From positions 1-43,846 of the forward strand of contig DLLT01000015.1 of assembly GCA_002478045.1 (NCBI GenBank): a DNA stretch of 43,846 nt, in the 5' to 3' direction. This document shows, piece after piece, positions 30,831 through 39,037 of the stretch. Under the pieces are notes generated by a model. The model saw only the letters and a list, made by a program, of their open reading frames with translations. It searched no databases and was not told the origin of the DNA. Origin of the DNA: Porphyromonadaceae bacterium UBA7555. GTDB lineage: Bacteria; Bacteroidota; Bacteroidia; Bacteroidales; Muribaculaceae. The translations under genes were made by a program, and so were the position numbers. Numbering within the stretch: the stretch's first letter is position 1; each line of letters opens with the position of its first letter.

Positions 30831-33800
30831 TTAGCGCACGAGTACGCGAGCGGTTGCTCGCCGCCCGTCGGCGCTGACGGCAGTCACCACATAGATGCCG
30901 GCTGCAAGGCTGCTTGCATCCAAAGCGTCCGTATTGGCCGAAGCCACAAGTGCTCCGGTAGTGGTATACACTGCGAGGGCGGCTTCCTCGGTGCCCAGCA
31001 CGCGGATGGTACGTCCGTCGAGGGCTATGGTCATTTGGTCATTCTGATGAGCCAAGTCGCCCACCGAGGTCAATCCGGAAGTGGAGACTGCGGAATACTT
31101 GGCTACGCCATTTCCGGGAACAAGTACCCACAGATCGATTTTAGCACCTTTGACACGTGCTATTGCCGTGCTCACAAATGTACTATTCGTAGTTTCGGAA
31201 GAGCTCAGTGCAGGATATTCGTGTATCAATGTGGCTTTGGACAGTCCGTTGGTGACGTCTATGAGATTGAGACGGGCACGCTTGACGCCGGTGGCATAAG
31301 TCACAGAGGCGGCGAGACTGAAGTCGCCATATTCGAACATCTGACAGCTGCTGCCACCGATATTACCGCCCACTGCGGCATTGGCCATAGATTCGATATG
31401 TGTACCATCGGCCTTGAACAGTGCGGTGGCGCCGCCTTTACCGCTGGCCAGAATACGGCCCTGCTCGTCGACGCGTATTTCGATGACTGCAAATCCGCCG
31501 CCCAGATCGAAGTCCTTGCCGGAGGCGTCTTTGAGCGTAATCACCTGAGGTGTGGCGTTGGCCTTGCCATTGGTGACGGTGTAGACAAATACTTTGCCGG
31601 CATATCCGGTATTGGAAGCAAAATAGAGTTTGCCGTTGTTGATGGTGCCGGAGGCGCACATCAGGTCGCCGGCGCGAGCGCCGTGGTTGGTGGTGCTGAG
31701 TATCGTCGTCGGAGTGGCGTTGTCTCCCGTCCATGCGTATACATTGAGCGTGGATGTGGCGCCGAAGGCGAGGTTGCACGCCACGATTGTTCCGGAGAGA
31801 TTGGCCACGGAGAAGTAGCGGTAAGTACCGGAGGCGATGTCGCCGTTGTCAAGCGTGCCTTTTTGTACGCCGGTGGCGGCATCTACTATGCGGATATTTG
31901 CATCGCTGCTTTCACGTTGGAGTACGTACAGATTGTCGCCGTTGAGCACCATATTACGTGTATTGACATTCGAGGGATTCATATAGGATGTGGATGTCCC
32001 ATTCGCGGCGCTGTATTCCCAATCGGTTGAAAATTTATCGGGTAATGTTGTGGGTTTTCCGGGTTCGGGTTCGGGTTCGGGATCCGGATCTGTCGGGGTC
32101 GTGGTGCAGGAGCTATAGTATGCAAGGCCCTGACCGGTGGTCAGCACCCAAGCCTCAACACCCTGGCAGGAAGCGACATTGTACTCGATGCCTCCGGTGA
32201 AAGAGGTGTTGCGGGTTGCGCCGAGGCCGTTGGCGGGGAAGTCGCCCATAGCTTTAGCTTTGTCGTAGCCGTCGGTGACATCGTACAGGCGCATGATGCC
32301 GTCGGCCACTGACGTGGCGTTTTTGTTGAGGTAAGTGGCTACGAGCATATAATTCTTGCCGCCGAAGGTAAATTCTTTCCAGGCATTGCCTTGTACTACG
32401 CTTTCGCCGGTGAGGGCGTATTGCTTGACGCCGCTGAGGTTGCAGAATGTGGGCAGAATGCCTTGGCCGTCAATCCAGTATCCGTTGCCGGTGGGATATA
32501 CGCGTGCGCTGAAGCCTGCGGCCAGGCGTGCGCCGTTGGCTGTTGCATTGGTGCATTTGGCTGACCATGAGCCATTTTTGCGGCTGTACTCGACAACGCG
32601 AGTCGTGGTATTATCATCATTGCAGAAGGCAATCCACATATCATCTTCGGTGCCGATGATTTCCATGCAGTCGCCAAGACGGGCTGCGCCTTGCAGGTCG
32701 GTGGTGGTGTACACCAGTTGGGGTTGTGCGTCTTTATTGTCCCAGGAGTATATGCGGAGTTCCTTGCCGGAGGCGGCGAGGTTGCAGGCATAGATCTTGC
32801 CTTCGAAGCAGCGCACATCGCACAGCGCGAGCGTGCCGCCGGAGACTACGGAACCATTGGCGAGCGTTCCGACTTTTTGTCCGGTGCGGGCGTCCAGAAC
32901 GAAGACCTCGGCATTATTGTATATTGCGTAGAGGTATCCGTCGCAGTAGTCGAAGTTGCGGATTTTGCCGGACCAATCGGTGGCGGTGCCGGCGGTGGTG
33001 CTCAGGTTCCAAACCTCCTTGAATTCCAATTCGCCGGAAGGTTCCGGTTCGGGGTCGGGAGTCGTAGTCTTTTCTTTGATGGTGCCGGTGAGGGCTACGT
33101 TGCGGGTGGTGACGCCGCCGCCTTTGAGTATAAGCGTGGCATTGTATGTTCCGGCAGCCTTGGAGGCATCGAGGGCCACGGTGAGACGGCCGCCGGTGTT
33201 TCCGTCCCATCCGCTTTGGGGTGTGACGGTGAAGCCCTCGCCGTTGATGTCATATATCAGTCCGGAGGTGAGGTTGGAGGCGCTCACGGTGACTGTCGCC
33301 GTGGGGTTGGCATCGCCCTGAGTGCAGGACAGCGTCAGCGACGAGGGTGAGACGTTCAGCGAGGGATTGGCTGCCGGCTCGGTAATGGTGCCGGAGATAT
33401 TTACTTGTACGCGCGAGGCACCGCCGCCGGTGACGGCTACATATCCGCTGTAGCTGCCGGCGCTCTTGGAGGCGTCCATGGTGACAATGAGATTGCCGCC
33501 GGTACGGGCATTCCATCCGCTTGCCGGGGCAACGGTGAATGTCGAGGTGCTGCTGTTATATTTTATATCGCTTGTGAGGTTGGCGCCCTTGACCGAGATT
33601 GTGGCTGTGGGGTTGGACTGATCGCGAGTGGCGCTCAGCGTCAGCGAGGCGGGGGTGGCACTCAGCGAGGGCACCGAGCCCGATTCGGTGACGGTGATCG
33701 ATAGCTTGATTTCGACGCGTTTGAGGTCCGAGCCCGAGCCGCTTTGTACAGCCACGTATGTGCTGTAAGTACCGGCAGCCTTGTCGGTTGCATCAGCCTT

Positions 33801-34535
33801 GATGGACATCGTACCGCCGGTATAGTCGTCCCATCCGGAGGTGGAAACGGAGGCCATCTTGGAGGCGGCGTTGTACACTATCTTGGACGAGAGGTTCGAC
33901 CCGGTGATGGTGACGTTTTGTGCGGCCGAGACCTTACCTTTTTCGACGGTGAAGCTGAGCGTGGTCTGAGATGCTTTCAGCGTGGGATTGGCCATGGTGA
34001 AGGCCATCATCTGATTGTATATACTCAGAATATTTGTGCCATAAGCGGTATTGGAGGCCCATTTGCCGCCGAGAGCTTCCCAAGTGGGGGCACAGCCGCG
34101 ACTGACGTACTTGAAGCGCGGGTCTACCTGCGCGTATGGCAGCGCATCGGTGCAGGCGTAAGCAAAGAGGTGCTGTATCTGGGCCTCGCAGCCTTGCGCT
34201 ACTGTGGAGAATTGACAGCCTTTTTTGCCTTTCTGGGTCACGCCGAGGCCGCAATAATTGTGGTCGTCGGGGGTCACTGCCGTGCCGCCGGTGTACTTGA
34301 ACCATCCGGTCTCGATACAGGACTGACACAGGGCGATATCGCCGCGCACGCCGTATTTCTCGCCCATCTTGTACATCTGGACGGCGATTTCGCGGTCGAA
34401 ATTCGCATTCTTGGATTTAACGAATTGATACATACGGTCGATAGTTGCCACCTGTTTGCCCATAATCTTAGTTGCGGCATAGGTGCCTATCGGCAGAAGT
34501 AGCGCCATGGCTATTAACGTCAGGAGCTTTTTCAT
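30831..34535 (-). CDS. Secreted N-acetylglucosaminidase-domain protein with Ig-like repeats, two propeller-like domains and a T9SS tail
   Basis: 1234 residues. Signal peptide 1-20 (MKKLLTLIAMALLLPIGTYA). A mannosyl-glycoprotein endo-beta-N-acetylglucosaminidase-like (GH73/LytG-type) domain spans about 30-180, with the likely catalytic glutamate in LCQSCIETGWF (Glu75) and the NYCGLGV motif. Three similar beta-sandwich repeats of about 100 residues follow (about 186-490; each has a GW...TGG core and SAGTY/GSYSGYVAV edge). Then come two copies of a propeller-like domain resembling DUF4623 (about 500-815 and 830-1150), each preceded by a Pro/Glu-rich linker (PDPEPEP). The C-terminal 70 residues form a type IX sorting domain (AVYTTTGALVAS, SLAAGIYVVTAV). 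It probably cleaves peptidoglycan or another GlcNAc polymer at the cell surface. Transcribed alone. Confidence 0.88.
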   Translation of the reverse strand: MKKLLTLIAMALLLPIGTYAATKIMGKQVATIDRMYQFVKSKNANFDREIAVQMYKMGEKYGVRGDIALCQSCIETGWFKYTGGTAVTPDDHNYCGLGVTQKGKKGCQFSTVAQGCEAQIQHLFAYACTDALPYAQVDPRFKYVSRGCAPTWEALGGKWASNTAYGTNILSIYNQMMAFTMANPTLKASQTTLSFTVEKGKVSAAQNVTITGSNLSSKIVYNAASKMASVSTSGWDDYTGGTMSIKADATDKAAGTYSTYVAVQSGSGSDLKRVEIKLSITVTESGSVPSLSATPASLTLSATRDQSNPTATISVKGANLTSDIKYNSSTSTFTVAPASGWNARTGGNLIVTMDASKSAGSYSGYVAVTGGGASRVQVNISGTITEPAANPSLNVSPSSLTLSCTQGDANPTATVTVSASNLTSGLIYDINGEGFTVTPQSGWDGNTGGRLTVALDASKAAGTYNATLILKGGGVTTRNVALTGTIKEKTTTPDPEPEPSGELEFKEVWNLSTTAGTATDWSGKIRNFDYCDGYLYAIYNNAEVFVLDARTGQKVGTLANGSVVSGGTLALCDVRCFEGKIYACNLAASGKELRIYSWDNKDAQPQLVYTTTDLQGAARLGDCMEIIGTEDDMWIAFCNDDNTTTRVVEYSRKNGSWSAKCTNATANGARLAAGFSARVYPTGNGYWIDGQGILPTFCNLSGVKQYALTGESVVQGNAWKEFTFGGKNYMLVATYLNKNATSVADGIMRLYDVTDGYDKAKAMGDFPANGLGATRNTSFTGGIEYNVASCQGVEAWVLTTGQGLAYYSSCTTTPTDPDPEPEPEPGKPTTLPDKFSTDWEYSAANGTSTSYMNPSNVNTRNMVLNGDNLYVLQRESSDANIRIVDAATGVQKGTLDNGDIASGTYRYFSVANLSGTIVACNLAFGATSTLNVYAWTGDNATPTTILSTTNHGARAGDLMCASGTINNGKLYFASNTGYAGKVFVYTVTNGKANATPQVITLKDASGKDFDLGGGFAVIEIRVDEQGRILASGKGGATALFKADGTHIESMANAAVGGNIGGSSCQMFEYGDFSLAASVTYATGVKRARLNLIDVTNGLSKATLIHEYPALSSSETTNSTFVSTAIARVKGAKIDLWVLVPGNGVAKYSAVSTSGLTSVGDLAHQNDQMTIALDGRTIRVLGTEEAALAVYTTTGALVASANTDALDASSLAAGIYVVTAVSADGRRATARVLVR

Positions 34536-34654
34536 GAGGGTAAATTAAGTAAGTGGTAGCCCGAAGCCACCTATTTTAGTGTTTTTAGGTGAATAATTAT
34601 TTGGCAAGTGCTCATAGTTGTGACGTCATATAGGTTGTCAACGCCACTTGTGTG

Positions 34655-34662
34655 CAAAGGTA
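34655..34662 (-). promoter_or_regulatory. Probable -7 box of the glucosaminidase gene
   Basis: TACCTTTG on the minus strand, giving a leader of about 114 nt to the ATG at 34535. No good TTTG is seen 20 bp upstream. The 34536-34850 spacer otherwise holds only this leader and the RNase E/G terminator. Confidence 0.45.
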
Positions 34663-34783
34663 CAAATTTTTAGCAAAAGGACTAGCATGTCTGCATTATT
34701 TTTTTCTTAGTCTCATTTTTTCGCTTTTTGGCTACTATTATGGCTATTACGGTCGATATGGGCGGAGACTTGAGAACAAAAAG

Positions 34784-34818
34784 CGGAGGCGTCGGGATGT
34801 CTATGTCCGGCGCCTCCG
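34784..34818 (-). terminator. Terminator of the RNase E/G gene
   Basis: Read leftward: CGGAGGCGCCGG, a 10-nt loop, CCCGACGCCTCCG, then CTTTTTGTT. The 8-bp CGGAGGCG/CGCCTCCG ends are perfect. About 33 nt after the stop codon at 34851. Confidence 0.8.
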
Positions 34819-34850
34819 TATTATGGGTCGTAAATGTGGTTATGAAGATG

Positions 34851-36995
34851 CTATTGTTGTTCGGGGCTCTCGGAGTGTTCCGAGCTTTTCGAGTCGGTCG
34901 GCACCAACTCGGCGTTCGAGCTCTCCGAGGCTTTCGAGGTTTCTTTCGAGGTTTCCAAGATTTCGGAGGTTTCGGAGGTTTCGGAGGTTTCGGAGGTCCT
35001 GGCAGCAGCCGCTTTCTTGGCACGCGAGCTGCGGCGACGATGCTTGTTCCGCTTGGGTTTGGTCCGGGACTCGTCCGAGGTCTCGCCCACGGTTACGGCG
35101 TTCTCGGTAGTGCCGTTATCTACGGCAGCGGATGACTCGGCGGCGGTATCCGCGGTGAGTGCGGGGACCTCGGCGGACACGGAGGTCTCGGAGGCCTCGG
35201 ATGTCGTTTCTACGGACAATGGGGCCGTTCGGGGTTTATCCTCTGTCTTTTTTGGCTTTCTTGGCTTTTTTGGCTTGGGTATCTCGGACGTTTTGTCTGA
35301 TTTGTCGGCTTTCGCGTTCTTGGCCTTGGCGGCTTTTTCGGGCGCGGTCTTTTCGGGTGCGGCGTCTTCGGCATCGGCGCGTGCGGCGGCCTGACGGCGT
35401 CGCGTCTTGGCTACGCTGCTTTGCTGCGTGTCTTTTTCCTGCTTTAGGTCGATGGCGTTGCCGTCTTTGTCCAGGACGCGGTATTGCAGGTAGGCCAGTG
35501 ACTGGTCGGGGATGAGGCTGAAGCGGACGCCGAGGCTGCGACGCCAGCGGCGGTAGAGGCTCGTGAGCCATCCTTTGCGCAGGTATGCCTCGACATATGG
35601 ATGGACATAGAGCGTAAAGTCTTTGACGCCGAGGTCGTCTACCATGTAACGAAGTTTCTCGTAAAGCGTGTCCGTAAACAGCAGCGAGGGCTGTATCTCG
35701 CCTTTGCCGAAGCACGAGGGGCAGGTCTCGGTGGTGGTGATGTCGAGCACGGGGCGTACGCGCTGGCGTGTAATTTGCATCAGTCCGAATTTGCTCAGCG
35801 GCAGGATGTTGTGGCGTGCGCGGTCGTTGGCCATAACTTCTTTCATGTGCTCGTAGAGCTGCTGGCGATGCTCACCCTTGGCCATATCGATGAAGTCGAC
35901 GACGATGATGCCGCCCATATCGCGCAGGCGCAATTGGCGTGCTATCTCGTCGGCGGCGCGCAGGTTGACGTCCAGGGCGTTGGTTTCCTGGTCGGTATCG
36001 GCTTTGGTGCGGTTGCCCGAATTGACGTCTATGGTGTGCAGTGCCTCGGTGTGCTCGATGATGATGTATGCTCCGGCCTTGAAGGACACGGTCTTGCCGA
36101 AGGAGGCCTTGATCTGGCGAGTGACGGCGTAGGTGTCGAAGATGGGCTCGGGCTTGGTGTAGAGCTTGACGATGTCCACGCGCTCGGGCGCAATCAGGGA
36201 TACGTAATTGCGTATCTGCTCGTAAGTCTCAGTATCATTGACATATATAGCCTCGAAGGATGGCGAGAATACGTCACGGAGCATCCCGACGATGCGGCTT
36301 TCTTCCTCGAAGACAAGTGCGGGGGCGGTGACGCGTTGAGCCTTGGCCAGGGTGTCTTCCCAGCATTTTACAAGGGTCTTGAGCTCGTTGTTGAGCTCGG
36401 CCACGCGCTTGCCCTCGGCGGAGGTGCGGATGATGATGCCGAAGTTCTTGGGCTTGATACTTTCGAGAAGTTGTCGCAGACGCATACGTTCCTCGTGGGA
36501 CTTGATTTTCTGCGATACGGAAATCTTGTCTTGGAAAGGTGTCAGCACCATATAGCGTCCCGTGAAGGACAGCTCGGTGGTCAGGCGAGGGCCTTTGGTG
36601 GAGATTGGTTCTTTGACTATCTGCACCATAATTTCGCGCCCGGCTTCGAGTTGGTCGGCGATTTTGCCCTGTTTGTCTATATCGGGCAGTATTTCTTGGC
36701 GTGAAAGCTGCGGAATGTGTTTCTTGTCTTCCAGCAGCTTGGTCATAAACTCGGAGTAGGACGCAAAATGCGGTCCGAGGTCCAAGTAGTGTAAAAAAGC
36801 ATCTTTCTCATAACCCACATTGACGAAGGCGGCATTGAGGCCTGGTAGCAGCTTGCGAATCTTGGCCAGGTATATATCGCCTACGGCATAGGCGATATTG
36901 CGGGCCTCTTTCTGCAGCGATACCAAGCGCGAGTCCTCCAGCAGTGCTATGGACACCTCGGAGGGCTGTACATCTATGACGAGTTCGCTTTTCAT
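34851..36995 (-). CDS. rng: Ribonuclease E/G family protein with a long low-complexity tail
   Basis: 714 residues from the ATG at 36995 (MKSELVIDVQ; the open frame further upstream runs into a repeat array). It carries an S1-like RNA-binding region near the N-terminus (LLPGLNAAFVNVGYEKDAFL), the catalytic DNase I-like region with two acidic Mg-binding sites in HTIDVNSGNRTKAD and IIVVDFIDMAKGEHR, and the zinc-link CxxC in TETCPSCFGKGEI, where two protomers share a zinc ion. Beyond residue 530 the protein is disordered: Lys/Ala/Glu-rich, then Thr/Ser/Glu-rich, with tandem SET triplets near the end encoded by 9-nt repeats. In RNase E, tails of this kind recruit partners; a similar role is inference. 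It probably processes rRNA and turns over mRNA. Confidence 0.93.
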   Translation of the reverse strand: MKSELVIDVQPSEVSIALLEDSRLVSLQKEARNIAYAVGDIYLAKIRKLLPGLNAAFVNVGYEKDAFLHYLDLGPHFASYSEFMTKLLEDKKHIPQLSRQEILPDIDKQGKIADQLEAGREIMVQIVKEPISTKGPRLTTELSFTGRYMVLTPFQDKISVSQKIKSHEERMRLRQLLESIKPKNFGIIIRTSAEGKRVAELNNELKTLVKCWEDTLAKAQRVTAPALVFEEESRIVGMLRDVFSPSFEAIYVNDTETYEQIRNYVSLIAPERVDIVKLYTKPEPIFDTYAVTRQIKASFGKTVSFKAGAYIIIEHTEALHTIDVNSGNRTKADTDQETNALDVNLRAADEIARQLRLRDMGGIIVVDFIDMAKGEHRQQLYEHMKEVMANDRARHNILPLSKFGLMQITRQRVRPVLDITTTETCPSCFGKGEIQPSLLFTDTLYEKLRYMVDDLGVKDFTLYVHPYVEAYLRKGWLTSLYRRWRRSLGVRFSLIPDQSLAYLQYRVLDKDGNAIDLKQEKDTQQSSVAKTRRRQAAARADAEDAAPEKTAPEKAAKAKNAKADKSDKTSEIPKPKKPRKPKKTEDKPRTAPLSVETTSEASETSVSAEVPALTADTAAESSAAVDNGTTENAVTVGETSDESRTKPKRNKHRRRSSRAKKAAAARTSETSETSETSEILETSKETSKASESSNAELVPTDSKSSEHSESPEQQ

Positions 36996-37067
36996 CGTGT
37001 GTGGTTTATGATTGTGGTTACATTCTCCGGTCCGGGTGACTTTATTCGCGAGGGGAAGCGGCGAATA

Positions 37068-37195
37068 TATATGCCTATGACTATATATGCCTATGACCGC
37101 CATAAGGGCTATAAGAGCTATAAAAACCATAAGGGCTTAGCCATAATAGCTATAGTAGCCATAATAGCTATAATAGCCCTAGGGGCTATGGTGTC
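37068..37195. repeat. 9-mer array GCTATAATA/CATAAGGGC in the RNase E/G leader
   Basis: About 14 nonamers of mixed type (TATGACCGC, CATAAGGGC, TATAAGAGC, CATAATAGC, TATAATAGC) fill the region 75-200 nt upstream of the RNase E/G ATG. They resemble the TATAACAGC array at 9844-9915. The leader therefore carries a long low-complexity region. Confidence 0.85.
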
Positions 37196-37238
37196 ATATC
37201 GGCCCTCGCGTGCAGCGTCCCGGCTTAATAAAAAATAG

Positions 37239-37365
37239 AAAAAGGGCAAGCCGTACGGCCGCGGTGTCTCGGCCAAACCGTCGGGGAGCGTCTTGATGTC
37301 GTCGCCGACATCGGCTCTACCCTATGGTTTGCCGTGCTTCCCCGCGTTACGGCTTGTCCTTTTAC
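37239..37365 (-). ncRNA. Candidate structured RNA (or elaborate terminator) between the ribosomal peptide gene and rng
   Basis: Read leftward. The outer stem AAAAGGACAAGCCGTA pairs with TACGGCTTGCCCTTTT (one G-U; 37365 side and 37239 side) and continues through CGCGG/CCGCG. Inside is a 7-bp hairpin with a GNRA loop (GATGTCG-GCGA-CGACATC, about 37304-37321). Two further strong complementarities interleave (GGGGAAGC with GCTCCCC; CGGCAAACC with GGTTTGGCCG), so they form a pseudoknot or alternative folds. The 3' stem runs into CCCTTTTTCTATTTTTT. No reading frame fits. It may be a stable RNA or the 3' end of the HU/peptide transcript. Confidence 0.4.
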
Positions 37366-37436
37366 GACTGCAGGGCGGCGCATGCGTCGCTCACTGCATC
37401 CTTCCGCCGGCGGATGTTTATGCCGCCGGGGCCGTC

Positions 37437-37526
37437 TTACTTCTTCTTATGACGGTTCTTGCGCAGACGTTTCTTGCGTTTGTGCGTAGCCATCTTGTGG
37501 CCTTTTCTCTTTTTTCCGCTGGGCAT
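37437..37526 (-). CDS. AURKAIP1/COX24-domain (mS38/bS22-type) small ribosomal peptide
   Basis: 29-residue, extremely basic peptide MPSGKKRKGHKMATHKRKKR followed by LRKNRHKKK. It matches the tiny Bacteroidetes proteins annotated as AURKAIP1/COX24 domain-containing, related to mitochondrial mS38 and mycobacterial bS22, which bind the small ribosomal subunit rRNA. It is too short for usual gene finders. It sits between the HU gene (133 nt upstream) and RNase E/G on the same strand, in a setting of other translation/nucleoid genes. A GC hairpin (CCGGCGG/CCGCCGG, about 37407-37429) follows the stop codon. Confidence 0.9.
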   Translation of the reverse strand: MPSGKKRKGHKMATHKRKKRLRKNRHKKK

Positions 37527-37659
37527 TGTGTCTGTTTTTGGATTTTGGTTAGTGTATACGGTTTTGTAAGCTCAGACCCTCGGGCGCACTTGGCGCCGAA
37601 AGCCTGCGAGCTCGGGCTTCGGATGGTCGTGCCGCCGTCAGCCCGCGGCCTCGGGCATC

Positions 37660-37938
37660 TTATTTGTCCTTAACTTCCTGCATGAAGACCTTGGCGGGCT
37701 TGAATGCGGGGATCTTGTGCTCGGGGATGATGATAGTGGTGTTCTTGGAGATGTTGCGAGCTGTCTTTTCGGAGCGCACTTTGATGATGAAGCTACCGAA
37801 GCCGCGGAGGTACACGTTTTCGCCGTTGGCGAGCGAGTCCTTAACAACTTCCATGAATTTCTCTATTGTTTCGAGTACGTTGGCTTTTTCGATGCCTGTG
37901 GTCTTCGAGATTTCGTTAACGATGTCGGCTTTAGTCAT
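37660..37938 (-). CDS. hup: HU-family DNA-binding protein
   Basis: 92-residue nucleoid protein of the HU/IHF family. N-terminal helices MTKADIVNEISKTTGIEKANV, the GENVYLRGFGSFIIKVR beta region with the conserved GFGSF, KTARNISKNT (arm) and IIIPEHKIPAFKPAKVF. It bends and compacts DNA and would be abundant. Together with the ribosomal peptide and RNase E/G it forms a leftward housekeeping group. The 37527-37659 gap after it is GC-rich with several short inverted GCCCGAG motifs. Upstream, a GATATTTG at about 38049-38056 is a possible -7 box. Confidence 0.96.
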   Translation of the reverse strand: MTKADIVNEISKTTGIEKANVLETIEKFMEVVKDSLANGENVYLRGFGSFIIKVRSEKTARNISKNTTIIIPEHKIPAFKPAKVFMQEVKDK

Positions 37939-38143
37939 TGTTACGTTGTTTTTTTATGTTATAGTATTCAGTTGATTAGCACGTTGATGAACCGGGCGCG
38001 GCATATTGTTTTGCGGGGATGTCGCGCTCGCCTCTTATTTTGCGACTGCAAATATCGTAATTTTTTTTGAGACTGCACGCATTTTTGGAGAAATTTCTTT
38101 GATTTTTCGGCTTTTATGGATTTTTGAGGCTCTCGGAGGGAGT

Positions 38144-38224
38144 AATGAGAATTATGGGAACTATAGGAACAATGGATCTATGGAAGCTATGCCATTATTC
38201 CCATTATTCCCATTATTCTCATTA
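38144..38224. repeat. Head-to-head 9-mer arrays downstream of the HAD gene
   Basis: AATGAGAATTATGGGAAC-like units (38144-38175) face units of opposite sense (TTATTCCCA, 38191-38224). The two halves are complementary at most of 32 positions, so the RNA could form a long imperfect hairpin. The right half touches the HAD stop codon (38222). Confidence 0.8.
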
Positions 38225-39037
38225 TAGTATAAGTTCCCGTAGCTCTCGGATAGTAGTCCCGCGCAGCCCGGTCGACATTTCACATTCCACATTCGATATT
38301 AATACGGCGTCCCATCCGGCGTCCAGGGCGCCGCGGATGTCGGTATCGGCGTTGTCGCCCACCATAAGGCAGTCGCCGGGGGCGCAGGGCGTCTCGGGGT
38401 ACAATTCGGCGGCACGCCGGCGGGCGTAGTCGTAGATGCGGCGGTCGGGCTTATTGACATCGATATCGTCGCTGAGTATCACCAGGTCCACCAATGTATC
38501 GAGGCCCGAGGATCGCAGTTTTTGCTGCTGAGTGTCCTTGAAGCCGTTGGAGAGTATGCCTATGCGGCATCCGGCGGCGCGCAGTGCCGTCAGCGTCTCG
38601 TGAGCGCCTTCCACGGTGGCGGGGAGCAGGGCCAGACGCCGCAGGTACTCGCGGTCGAGGTGTTCGGCCAGGGCATCGGCGGTGGCTTCATCGGCTCCGG
38701 CGTCAAGCAAGGGACGACGGAAGCGCTCGCGCCGCAAGGTATCGCGGTCAATCTTTCCGGGGGTGTACAGCGCCCATAGGGCGGTATTGTGACGGTGGTA
38801 GTTGTCGCGCCAGGCGTCTACGTCCGGCCACCATCGGTCCAGATGCTCGGCTTCGTAGAGCTGCGCCAGCGCCTCCAAGGAGTTGTTGGTGAAGTCCCAG
38901 ACGGTATCGTCAAGATCGAACCACACCCAGGGATAGGATGCGGCGGCATAGGACGCGGCGGCACGTGGCGCGGCGGCCGACGAGGCTTCGGAGTCTTGCC
39001 GGGCTTGGGCGGAATATCGGCTCTCAACGCTCGACAT
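38222..39037 (-). CDS. HAD-superfamily hydrolase, YjjG-type noncanonical pyrimidine nucleotidase
   Basis: 271 residues from the ATG at 39037, which overlaps the upstream DUF308 gene by 14 nt. HAD motif I is VWFDLDDTVWDF (the nucleophile and acid/base aspartates), motif II is GILSNGFKDTQQQKL, motif III lysine is in DDIDVNKPDRRIYDYA, and motif IV is MVGDNADTDIRGALDAGW. The family dephosphorylates noncanonical pyrimidine nucleotides. The first 37 residues are Ala/Ser-rich and nonhomologous. Near the C-terminus the residues SNVECEMSTGLRG are encoded by a 7-mer repeat array plus its GCGCAGCCC tag, replacing the usual segment before the final IRELREL helix. Confidence 0.9.
   Translation of the reverse strand: MSSVESRYSAQARQDSEASSAAAPRAAASYAAASYPWVWFDLDDTVWDFTNNSLEALAQLYEAEHLDRWWPDVDAWRDNYHRHNTALWALYTPGKIDRDTLRRERFRRPLLDAGADEATADALAEHLDREYLRRLALLPATVEGAHETLTALRAAGCRIGILSNGFKDTQQQKLRSSGLDTLVDLVILSDDIDVNKPDRRIYDYARRRAAELYPETPCAPGDCLMVGDNADTDIRGALDAGWDAVLISNVECEMSTGLRGTTIRELRELIL
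38254..38302 (-). repeat. 7-mer array and GCGCAGCCC tag inside the HAD coding region
   Basis: Plus-strand reading: GCGCAGCCC, then TCGACATTTCACATTCCACATTCG-type units in 7-nt steps (unit ATTCCAC), then ATATTAATACGGCG. In the gene's sense it reads GAATGTG units and is translated in frame near the C-terminus. Confidence 0.85.

Noticed and set aside
34851..37130. Longer start (37130) for RNase E/G
   Set aside because: The extra 45 residues are translated from the GCTATAATA array; the conserved N-terminus begins at 36995.
37293..37673. 126-codon plus-strand frame opposite the ribosomal peptide and structured RNA
   Set aside because: It is antisense to the clearly real 29-residue basic peptide and has no family features; the hydrophobic look comes from reading lysine codons backwards.
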